Under the pieces are notes generated by a model. It saw only the letters and a program-made list of their open reading frames with translations, was not told the origin of the DNA and searched no databases. Of a DNA stretch of 64,000 nucleotides, positions 10,710 to 20,856 are shown one piece after another. Position numbers and translations under genes: made by a program. Where the stretch lies: contig CM050649.1 in NCBI GenBank assembly GCA_027574665.1, positions 62,772,150 to 62,836,149 on the forward strand, written 5' to 3'. The stretch comes from Rhynochetos jubatus (lineage: Eukaryota > Chordata > Aves > Eurypygiformes > Rhynochetidae). The stretch's first letter is position 1. Every line of letters begins with the position of its first letter.

Positions 10710-12140
10710 GAATCAAGTGTACCCTGGAGTGTGGGCAGCAGGAATGCCAGGAAGAGCAAAAAATGCTAAGCCAATAGTGGTAGAACTAAAGGAAGGAGTT
10801 AGCCCAGTGAGGCAGCGGCAATACCCCCTGAAGCTAGAAGATAGGAGTAGAAAGACCAATTAATAGTTTTCTGTGGGAGGGATTATTAGTCGAATGTGAG
10901 TCGGAATATAACATCCCCATCCTCCCAGTGAAAAAGCCTGATGGGACGTATAGATTAGTTCAGGATTTGTGAGCAATTAACCGTATTGTGAAGGACCTGC
11001 ATCCGGTGGTAGCCAGCCCGTATACCTTACTAGCAAAGCTAAAGGGGGAACAGGAATGGTTCACAGTAACAGACCTCAAAGATGTCTTTTTCTGTCTGCC
11101 TTTGGCCTCAGAGGGTCAGAAGTTGTTTGCTTTTGAGTGGGCAAATCCCACTACAGGATGGAGAGCTCAGTTAACCTGGACAGTGTTATCCCAAGGATTT
11201 AAAAATAGCCCTACTATCTTAGGAAATCAACTAGCCTGAGAACTTGAAACGTGGGAATGTCCAGAGGGAGATGGGACTTTGTTACAATATGTGGATGACC
11301 TCTGATAGCAACCAAAGTTAAGGAGGAGTGTGTTTGTTGGACTGTGAACCTGCTGAATTTTTTGGGACTAAATGGATATCGAGTTTCCCCACAGAAAGTC
11401 CAAGCGGTAAGACAAGTAATTTGTCTAAGATACAAGTTACCCGGCGGACAGCGAGAGTTGGGAATGGGACCAAAAGAGGCTATTTGTAAAACACCTCTTC
11501 CCCAGACGGCGAAAGAATTGAAAACCTTTCTCGGAATGGCAGGTTGGTGTAGACTTTGGATTTATAATTATGGAATAATGGTTAAACCCCTGTATGAACT
11601 ATTGAAAAATAACTCTGGACAACTGATGTGGACAACTGAGGCAAAGAAGGCCTTTGAAGCACTAAAGTTGGAACTGATGCGAGCCCCAGCTTTAGGACTT
11701 CCAGTCATAACCAAACCTTCCTTTCTATTCTCACGTGAAAGGCAAGGAGTGGCTCTGGGGGTCTTGGCACAAAGACTAGGACCTTATAAAAGATCCATGG
11801 CCTATTTCTTGAAATAACTGGATGAAACCAGTAGAGGGTGGCCTAGGTGCCTGTGGGCAGTTGCTGCTGTAATACTGACTGTACAAGAAGCCCGAAAGTT
11901 TACCTTGGGACAAAAGATCACCGTTCTTGTTTTGCACACAATCTCGGTGGTATTGGAGTAGAAAGGTAATCACTGGTTGTCACCATCCAGATTTGTAAAG
12001 TATCAGGCTATATTAATTGAGCCAGACGACCTCAAAACTGAAGTGACTAATGCTGTGAACCCAGCTTCTTTTCTTAGTGGTGAAACAGGGAAGCTGCTTG
12101 TACATGACTGTCTTGAAATATAGAAGCCGTATATACCAGC
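10710..12140 (+). pseudogene. Reverse transcriptase remnant
   Basis: Sequence following the protease reads as a gamma-type reverse transcriptase: a PVRQRQYPL start, KKPDGTYRLVQDL, VTDLKDVFFCLPL, and the catalytic YVDDL at 11288-11302. A stop codon follows YVDDL immediately. The connection region continues with TAKELKTFLGMAGWCR and LYELL. Several stops and at least one frameshift relative to the protease interrupt it, so it is inactive. Confidence 0.85.
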
Positions 12141-12480
12141 CAATCAGACTTGAAAGAGAACCCTCTTGAAGATGCACAAGAGTCTTGGTATGTAGATGAG
12201 AGCAGTTTCGACCGACAAGGAATTCGCAAAGCTGGTTATGCGGTAACTACCACGGATAAGGTAATCGAGTTGGGCCCCCTACGGGCAGGAACATCAGCTC
12301 AGAAAGCTGAGATCATAGCTTTAACTAGAGCCATAGAACTGGCAGCAGGAAAAAGAATAAGCATTTGGATGGATTCAAAATATGCTTTTGGAGCAGTACA
12401 CGTACATGGAGCAATATGGAAAGAACGTGGACTATGACTACTCAAGGAAAACAGATTAAAAATGCACCTGAGATCCTGCA
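12141..12480 (+). pseudogene. RNase H remnant of pol
   Basis: The segment starts with YVDESSFD and continues through AQKAEIIALTRAIELA to WMDSKYAFGAVHVHG, giving the Asp, Glu and Asp catalytic positions of retroviral RNase H. It then runs into a TGA at 12435. It lies between the reverse transcriptase and integrase parts as expected. Confidence 0.8.
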
Positions 12481-12486
12481 ACTATT

Positions 12487-13773
12487 TTGGAAGCCGGACA
12501 ATTGACACCTAAGGTTGCAAACCTGCATTGTAAAGGGCACTCAAGGGGTGACACTAATCCAGAAATAGGAAACAGAATGGCTAATTATGAGGCCAAAGAA
12601 GTGGCAGGAAAAGGATCCAAAATTCGCCATAGCTGCTCTGATTCCAGAAAAGGAAAATATGGTCATTAGGGAAGAAAAAACATTAACTACTCTAGGGAAG
12701 ACAGAGAATTAATTCAAAAATTAAGAGGAAAGGTATTACCTTCGGGAATAGCACAGATAAAAAATAACAGGTTAGTAATACCCTCCTTTGTGATGTGGAA
12801 ATTTGTAATGGAGGAACACAATAAAACCCACCGGGGACCAGATGCCCTTTATCATTATCGGAGTTGAAACTGGGTAGGAGTGAACTTATATACCACTATT
12901 AGATAGGTGAGTAGACAATGTGAAATCTGTTTAAGAAACAACCCGGATACTGGAACAAAGCCTCAGCTAGGAACTATTAGTAAGGCACAGTCACCGGGAG
13001 AATTGTGGCAAACAGATTTTTCAGAATTCCCGAGAAAAGGGGGGTACCGATATCTAGTGGTACTTACTGATACCTTTTTGGGGTGGTCAGAAGCCTTTCC
13101 TTGCAAGACAAACAAAGCTAGAGAAGTAGTTAAAATATTATTGAATGAGATTATTCCTCGATTTGGAGTTGCAGCAGATGTATCATCAGATAGAGGGATT
13201 TGCTTCACTGCTGAGATAGTGCAACAGATCAGTAAATTTTTAAACATTGAGTGGCAATTGCATACCCCTAATCGGCCTCAAGCAAGTGGACAAGTAGAGA
13301 AAATGACCCACATGATCAAACAACAAGTTGCCAAAATTTGTCAGGAAACCAATTTTTACTGGTATTAAACTTTACCCATAGCTTTGTTTCGCATTCAAAC
13401 TAAACCACGAAGCAGAGAAAACTTAAGTCCTTTAGAAATTTTGTATGGCAGACCCTACCAGGTTCAGGACAGTGAAGGAGATTTGAGTCAGATAGGAAAT
13501 GCCCATCTACAACAATATTTGATTATGCTAGGTAAGCAATTACAGCAAATCAATAAAACTGTTATGGGAACTAGAGTAAAGGGATTAGACCGTCCCATTC
13601 ATCCTTTTAATCCAGCAGACTGGATATTTGTTAAAAATTTTTCAGGAGACCCCCTGGAAGAGACGTGGAATGGACCTTATCAAGTACTATTAACCACCTT
13701 CACTGCTGTCAAGATAAAGGAACGACCAGCTTGGATTCACTATTCGCATGTAAAGAAGGTGCCATCAACGTAG
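12487..13773 (+). pseudogene. Integrase remnant of pol
   Basis: An N-terminal zinc-binding half is seen in HNKTHRGPDAL and [10 protein letters not shown]. The catalytic core keeps all three acidic residues: QTDFS (Asp codon at 13015), SSDRG (Asp codon at 13189) and QVEKM (Glu codon at 13297). The spacing from second Asp to Glu is exactly 35 residues (DD35E). A TAA at 13366-13368 interrupts the frame, which then continues to 13773. It ends in a [11 protein letters not shown] module, the GPY/F domain typical of gamma and class I integrases. Stops upstream and within make it inactive. Confidence 0.86.
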
Positions 13774-13801
13774 ACAGTAACCGAAGCGGGTCCTACGAGG
13801 A

Positions 13802-16800
13802 TGCGATTGAAGCGACAAAGATTATTTTGGTTTTGACTACTGGACCTGTGGGTGGACTTAAAAATAACCTAGTGTTAAACTTATTACAAGGTTTTGGTAA
13901 ACAGGACAATCTTTCCTCCATTACTCATTGTTTACCCTTTCCACAGTCAGCAGAAAACCCTGTGTCTTGGGGAGGACTAACAACCAACCTCACTTGTATA
14001 TGGGAACAGATGTGGAAAAACTCATAAAATATTACCTCTTTGAAGTGGACCAACCTAGAAGGGAATTATTCCCTTAACTACAAGGTGACCAATGGAATAA
14101 TTGACCCTAATGTATGCAATGTAACAAATTCTCTTACCCCATAGGCTCAAGATATAACCTATAGGCCCCCATCCAAAAATTATGGCACTAATACTAGTAA
14201 AGAATGTGCTCTGATCCCATGGGGCTATCAAATTCCACATCCATGGGAAGAACCCCAATCAGGAAAATGGGAATATGTGGAGGAAGTAAAATGGTGTATA
14301 GAACTGATGGGACAGAAAAGAGAATCCAATGATACCTATTGGACCAAAATTTTATATGAGAAGATTGATAGAATGAGAAAAGCCAAAAGGAGAAACCCAA
14401 AGTGGGATTGTACAAAAGTATATAACTGTTCATCTTATGATGGTGAGATTCAAAGAATATACCCTGTGGCAAAGTTTTTAAGGACAGGATGTATATGTAG
14501 AAATCTCACCATGCAATTACAGGACACTTGGAGATGGTTAAAGAATAATGATACATGGTCCAACTTTGACTGTTCCCATGCTGTAGTTCATAGAACCACA
14601 GAATGGTTTGGGTTGGAAAGGACCTTAAAGACCATCTAGTTCCAACCCCCCTGCCATGGGCAGGGACACCCTCCACTAGACCAGGTTGCTCAAAGCCTCA
14701 TCCAGCCTGGCCTTGAACACTTCCAGGGATGGGGCATCCACAGCTTCTTTGGGCAACCTGTTCCAGTGCCTCACCACCCTCCCCATGAAGAATTTCTTCC
14801 TGATATCTAATCTAAATCTCCCTGCTTTCAGTTTAAACCCATTGCCCCTTGTCCTGTCATTACAGGCTCTTGTAAAATGTGTCCCCCCCCCCAGCTTCCT
14901 TGTAGGCCCCTTCAGGTACTGGAAGGTCGTGATAAGGTTTCCTCGAAGCCTTCTCTTCTCCAGGCTGAACAAGCCCAACTCTCTCAGCCTGTCCCCATAG
15001 CAGAGGTGCTCCAGCCCTCTGATCATCTTCGTGGCCTCCCCTGGACTTGTTCCCACTGGTCAATATCCTTCTGATGTTGAGGGCTCCACAGCTGGACACA
15101 TTACTCCAGGTGGGGTCTCACAAGAACAGAGTAGAGGGGGAGAATCCCCTCCCTCGACCTGTTGACCACACTTCTCTGGATACAGCCCAGGATACGGATG
15201 GCTTTCTGGGCTGCCAACTCACACTGCCAGCTCTTGTTCAGCTTCTCATCCACCAGTACCCCCAAGTCTTTCTCCTCAGGGCTGCTCTCGATCCATTCTT
15301 CGCTCAACCTGTACTTGTAGTTGCGATTTCCCCGACCCAGGTACAGGACCTTGCACTTGGCCTTGTAGATCTTCATGAAGTTCTCACAGGCCCACCTCTC
15401 CAGCCTGTCCAGGTCCCTCTGGATGGCATCCCTTCCCTCCAGTGTATCGATTGCACCACACAGCTTGCTGTTGTCAGCAAACTTGCTGAGGGTGCACTCG
15501 ATGCCATCATCCATGTCACTGACGAAGATGTTAAACAGAATTGGTCCCTACACAGACCCCTGTGGAACACCGCTCGTCACTGGTCTCCACTCAGACATTG
15601 AGCCATTGACCACAACTCTCTGAGTGCGACCAGCCAGCCAGTTCTTTATCCATTGAGCGGTCCATCTGTCAAATCCATCCCTCTCCACTTTAGACACAAG
15701 ATGTCGTGTGGGACGGTATCAAAGGCTTTGCACAAGTCCAGGTAGATGACACCCGTTGCCCATCCTCTATCCACCAAGGTTGTGACCCCATCACAGAAGG
15801 CCACCAAATTTGTCAGGCATGATCTGCCCTTGGTGAAGCCATGTTGGCTGTCACCAATCACCTCCTCATTCTTCATGTGCCTTAGCATGATTTCCAGGAG
15901 GATCTGCTCCATGATCTTGCCAGGCACAGAGGTGAGACTGACTGGCCTGTAGTACCCCAGATCCTCCTTTTTTCCCTTTTTAAAGATGGGGGTTATGTTT
16001 CCCCTTTTCCAGTCAGCGGGAACTTCACCAGTCTGCCATGACTTTTAGAATATGATGGATAGAGCTTTCGCAGCCTCATCCACCAGTTCTTTCAGGACCT
16101 GTGGATGTATTCCATCAGGTCCCATGGACTTGTGCACCTTCAGGTTCTTGAGGTGTTCCCGAACCTGATCCTCACTGACCATAGGTGGCTCTCCATTATC
16201 CCAGTTCTTGCCCTTGTCTTCCATGACTCTGGGTGTACGGCTTGCATCCTTGACAGTGAAGACTGAGGCAAAAAGAGCATTGAGTACCTAATGTACCTAG
16301 TAGAGAGCTTGGGAGCAATGGTATGGTTAAATTCTGCTGGAGAGTGGTATACACCTGTCCCACTTCAAAACCCAATTCTGCAATGGATGTTAGGTATGTT
16401 AACCTTATGTCCACTGTGGAAACAGGAGCCATTATGGCCCCAACCCTGGTTAAGCTCAAACAGAAAGAGGTGAGAAGCCAGTGAACTGCAGGGCCCTACT
16501 ACTGCCTTGAGAGTAAGATGGGTAATTGAAGGTATCTTTGCTTCGGGATACTCTACTTTCAAGAATAAAGTGGAACTTATCCATTTAACATTTCAAGTAG
16601 AAAGTTGCAAATGCTATGTGGAAAGAGTTTGAGGATTTAAACTATCAATTACAAGCAGTTTCTCAGATGACATTGCAAAATAGGTTAGCATTAGATGTTA
16701 TACTTCTAAAAGAACATGGAGTATGCAGATATTTAGATTTACAAAATGACATATGTTGCATCCATATCCTGAATGTCATGGCAGATCTAAACAGTCAAAT

Positions 16801-17036
16801 AAATAAAATCAAAGAAGTAGCTCAACAAACCAGGGGAATTAGAGAATCTCTTGAACATAATTGGCTCAATACGCTATTACAAAAAATTGGATCCTCCCTC
16901 TCCAGATGACTCACATCACTTTTGCAAAATGTGATTGTAATAATGCTTATAATTATCCTAGTTTGTTGTCTTTTAGGATGTTTTACAAGTGTAATAGTTA
17001 GATGGATGATACATATGTGGGGCAAGCCTGTCAATT
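13802..17036 (+). pseudogene. env remnant, split by a CR1 insertion
   Basis: Surface-subunit sequence runs from about 13802, where an ATG overlaps the very end of pol in another frame, to 14588. It resumes after the CR1 at about 16292. It contains several NxS/T sites and tryptophan- and cysteine-rich segments. The transmembrane part has the immunosuppressive-like heptad region with LQNRLALDVILLKEHG, followed by cysteines spaced C-X9-CC. A long hydrophobic stretch lies at about 16930-16995 and a short tail ends in TAA at 17034-17036. Many stops and frameshifts are present. The exact start is uncertain. Confidence 0.75.
14589..16291 (-). mobile_element. CR1 LINE, 5'-truncated, nested in env
   Basis: The 3' end is at the left, in a TTCTGTGGTTCTATG-type terminus. 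The body reads on the minus strand as the C-terminal part of a CR1 reverse transcriptase, with [14 protein letters not shown] and KGRSCLTNL segments, broken by stops. Retroviral env sequence flanks it on both sides, so it inserted after the provirus. No clear target duplication was seen. Confidence 0.9.
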
Positions 17037-17085
17037 AACCGATATCAAGGTTATGAGATGTTGCAAAAGAATTTACAAGGTAAAT

Positions 17086-17098
17086 GAAAAGGGAGGAA
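17086..17098 (+). other. Polypurine tract
   Basis: GAAAAGGGAGGAA lies directly before the TG of the 3' LTR, the position of the plus-strand DNA primer in retroviruses. Confidence 0.75.
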
Positions 17099-17649
17099 TG
17101 AAGAATATAAATGATTACTGCTCTTTAGCCTAAAGTCACATATTGTTCTAAGTAGCTGACTTATTGTTTAAATTTATGAGGAACTTAGCATGTAAGGCAT
17201 GTCTCCTAAACCACAAAGATAAGCTGAGCTGCAAGGCAGGCAAAAGAGAGTGGCCCAAGCTGGATTTTTCTTATGCAAGAGCCAAGGAGAAGAAAAGGTC
17301 AAAAGAAGACTCGGAGCCTTCATCAAAAGACCCCAAAAGACCACCACCAGGAAGCAGTGCGCATGTGCTGGGAGGAGGAAACGTAGACAAATGAATTCCA
17401 CGACAAATTATAATATTCCCTCCCTTTCTGGGAAATAAATGAATATACATGTATGAAAAGGGAATAAAAACTTTGCAAAATGTGATGACAGGTACACACT
17501 TTTGTATGAAAAGGGAATAAAAACTTTGCAAAATGTGATGACAGGTACACACTTTTGGTGGAGTGATCCCCAGTGTGTCCAGCTCTGCAAGAAAGAATAC
17601 CTGCTTAACAACTCTGGTTGTTAAGTTGAATTTTTCCTTTATGGCATCA
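17099..17649 (+). repeat. 3' LTR of the provirus (551 bp)
   Basis: It starts TGAAGAATATAAATG and ends GGCATCA, with AGGG beyond. It contains AATAAA signals at the start of a perfect 53-bp tandem duplication (17451-17556). Only its first 45 bases have a counterpart at the 5' end of the provirus. Confidence 0.82.
17451..17556 (+). repeat. Perfect 2 x 53-bp tandem repeat in the 3' LTR
   Basis: Unit 1 (17451-17503) and unit 2 (17504-17556) are identical. Each begins GTATGAAAAGGGAATAAAAA and so carries an AATAAA poly(A) signal, followed by a TGTGATGACAGG stretch. Confidence 0.92.
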
Positions 17650-17653
17650 AGGG
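17650..17653 (+). repeat. Right target-site duplication AGGG of the provirus
   Basis: This is the partner of the AGGG at 8162-8165. It fixes the right end of the provirus at 17649. Confidence 0.75.
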
Positions 17654-20261
17654 TTATTCTGATTTCAAATCAGATCACAATCTGATTCACGTGTGTTGAG
17701 TAGGCGGGCAACATAGGAAATAGGGTGAAAGGAACTCCCTCCTAAAATAACATTGCGGTCAAGAAAAACCAAATGAAACCACAACCTTAGCTTCTTCACT
17801 GATGGCCTCATTTTTTTTTATATCCAAGAGATGCATATAGAGTTACACTCAGAGGTTCTTTAATTAGCCTAAGTTCTACAGCCAGAACATTACTGTGCCT
17901 ACAGACCAGTCATGATCAGCTGCACAGTGTCATGTTCATACCAACATCAAGCACATGCTGGGAAGCCCACTGAGATACGTGAGTCCCCCTGCTCCCTTTG
18001 CTGACAGGACTTTTTTCTCAGGTTTGGAGGGGATTTATTTTTCATTTTTATTTTATTCACCTTTCTGTGAATATGCCAAAGGAAATCTAGCAGAGTAGAC
18101 AAGTTTGATTACCCTTTCTTTAAGGTGTATTTTTAAGCCTACTGCATTTATCCACAGTAAAGTGTTAGACTTTTACTTTTAGCAACACTTGGAACAGAGC
18201 TAAGTCTTCATGAGACATTTCTTCCATTATTTCCATGAGACACCAAAATTTTTCCCTTTCCAGTTTATACTTGAGGACTGGCTAAATTTTTCTAGTGGCT
18301 TCTTGCTTAACCATTCCTCTTTTAATAACCCCATATTTGCCACTTCTTTATCATTATTTCCTTAAAAAAGAGGTAGGACCATTCTCTCATGATTCTTTCC
18401 TGTGAGCTGTGATGCAGAAAACAGTTTAGTTTCTCTGTAGTGTACTATTCCATCTGAACTGCCTCCTATATTCTTTGATAATGATAATAAAATGCATATG
18501 CAAGTATAGTAATATCCTCACAAACATCCTTTGTTTCACACATGAATAACATATTTTCACATATTTTAGTATCTTTAGCTATATTCGAAATCTTCAAATT
18601 CTTTACATCTCTTCATGAAAGAGCTAAGGTACTTAAATTGGTGAGACAGATATGATGATTGTGATTGCAGCCAACTGCAGTAACAACCCACTGTTTTAAG
18701 CACACATAGAGCTTTCTTTTAATTATTTATTTACTTTTCTTGAGTCAACTTAGGTTACCTCCATCTCCTGGGCAGATGTTAGAAACTGTGTAGGAGTAGT
18801 AGCTGCAGATAAATACCAGAGAAAAGAAAATTTGGCTCTGCAATCCATTATGTTAATCAGGATTATTAGTAAGGAAGGACAGGATTTCACTTCTGGGCCT
18901 TGAGCCCAGGAGAGTTTTTCCTTTTATTCAGTAGTTCTTGAATAGAAAATGCATGAACTGCTCTTGACTCTTGGACACAATGAATCAGATTATTTGCACA
19001 GAACTGTAAATTGCATACTTGCTATTGGAAATGAATAAAAGAAAATTAAATTGCTTTAACATTTTAACGTAACTGTGAAGATGCTTTCAATTGGCGGGTG
19101 GAGTTTGTCGTACCTGAACACACCCAAGTGCTGTATAGATATGCCTACAGAGGAATCAGTGATTCTACACTGTCTTACTAGTGTCTGAAAAGAAACATCT
19201 ACTTAAGACACAGTTTATTCAATCTAGTGTAGGACAAGGTGAATGAAGGCTTCACTACATTTATTACTTTCCAGGCACTGAAAAGAGCCCAGGGTGACGA
19301 GCCCAGAGGGATACCTTTAAGACTAATCTATCCATCTTGGTCAGGTGAATCTAGGAGGATTCATTTTTTTCCCCTCTTATATCATCTGGAATCCACATGT
19401 AAATACTAAACAGTAATGATATCATTATTCTTTTCTCACTGAAAGCTGCAGATTTGTTTTTAAAAATGCCTTTTCCTCCTTTCTTAGGTCTTCCCTTCTT
19501 TCTTATACCTGTGTTAGAACCATTTGCTTCTTACCTTTAGAAAAACAGTTGCAGTAGAATAACAGTACTATTTTCCCCAGAGGTGCTCCAAACTGTCTTT
19601 TACATCTCAAATAATTCCTGGACAGATAATTGATCAAAATCTTAAGGAAACAGAAAGTATCTCTGTGCGAAGTCGTTTCCTTTCTGTACTGTAGTTTATA
19701 AACTTTCTATGAAAATTGGCTACTGCTAGACTCTGTGCTGCAGCACAAGCCACTCTCAGTTACCTCTCAGAGTATGCTGAATTCTGACACGTGTCTAGAG
19801 GAGATGGTCATGCTTGGAATTCGGATATATCAGCGAGGTTGAAATCCTGCTGCAGTGGTTATTCTCATCCAGGTTAATTAGAAAGTTGATTAGATGAGAA
19901 TAAACTCATCCAATAACCTGCTGATTGTAAGTAACATATAACCGTGCAGTTTATCATGCTTCCATACTGCTATGAATTTTATAACCAATGAAAAGGAAGG
20001 TTTGTAATTGAAAAAAACCCAAAAACGTACCTTTTGATTTTCTATCACTATTTTTGTTAAGGGAAATATCTGTGCTGGGTATAGTACTTAAGACCAGACC
20101 TCTGAGTTTTATTTCCCAGCTTTGCCTATGAAACTGATGGAAGTTATTTTTGTCTGGGGGAATATATAAAATGAAGTTACTGCTTACATGTTGGATGTGC
20201 TATGAGGACAAAATTATGCCTACATTCCTGTGACATTTTCAGAGAATTGTGTATATGTGTA
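17654..20261. other. Non-coding stretch between provirus and solo LTR
   Basis: AT-rich sequence without a recognised gene or repeat. Reading frames are short and lack domain motifs. Confidence 0.6.
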
Positions 20262-20856
20262 TGCTGGTTTTGGAAGGGATAAAGTTATTTTTAATTCACA
20301 GTAGCCCATATGGGGCTGTGGTTTGGATTTGTGTTGAAAACAGCTTTGATAACACAGGGATGTTTCGGTTCCTGCTGAGCAGTGCTGACACAGAGTCAAA
20401 GCCTTTTCTGCCTCTCACCCCCCCCCCCATCAGTGAGTGGGCTGGGGGTGCATGAGAAGCTGTGAGGGGACACATCCGGGACAGCTGATCCCAAATGCCC
20501 AAAGGTATATCCCATATCATCTGATGTCACGCTCAGCATATAAAGATGGGGGAAGAACGGAGGGGAGGGAACTAGGGGTAATGCTGTTTGTCTTCCCAAA
20601 TTACACGTGATGGAGCCCTGCTTTTACTGGAGATGACTGAACACCTGCCTGCACATGGGAGGGGGTGAATGACTTCCTTGTTCTGCGTTGATTGTTCTGC
20701 TTCTGCATGGCCTTTTCTTTATCTATCGAATTGTCTTCATCTCAACCCATGAGTTTTCTCACTTTTAACCCTCTGATTCTCTCCCCCATCCCCCTGCTGG
20801 GGAGTGAGAGAGTGGCTGGGAGGTGCTGAGTTGCCCACTGGTGTTAAACCTCAACA
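20262..20856 (+). mobile_element. Solo LTR of a bird endogenous retrovirus (probably ERVL type)
   Basis: This 595-bp unit starts TGCTGGTTTTGG and ends TCAACA. It is flanked by GTGTA on the left and GTGTG on the right, a 4-of-5 match consistent with a 5-bp target duplication. It contains a TATAAA-like box at about 20539 (CATATAAAGATGG) and a TCTCAACCCATGAG stretch familiar from widespread bird LTRs. A run of C occurs at about 20419-20429. No internal viral sequence is attached. The family name was not verified. Confidence 0.75.

Larger units (their letters stand above)
8166..17649 (+). mobile_element. Degenerate gammaretrovirus-like endogenous provirus (class I ERV), 9.5 kb
   Basis: The element begins TGAAGA and ends ATCA. 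It is flanked by a 4-bp AGGG duplication at 8162-8165 and 17650-17653, the length usual for gammaretroviral integration. The order is 5' LTR remnant, primer site, gag, protease, reverse transcriptase, RNase H, integrase, env, polypurine tract and 3' LTR. Gag and protease share one frame separated by a single stop. Integrase ends in a GPY/F-type module, and nucleocapsid has a single zinc knuckle; together these place it near class I/gamma viruses. Every gene has stops or frameshifts, most of the 5' LTR is gone, and env carries a 1.7-kb CR1. It cannot encode an intact virus. It lies antisense to CSF2RA. Confidence 0.88.

Noticed and set aside
14676-15601. Plus-strand open frames inside the CR1 at 14589-16291
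   Set aside because: They are complements of the CR1 reverse-transcriptase frame and not genes.
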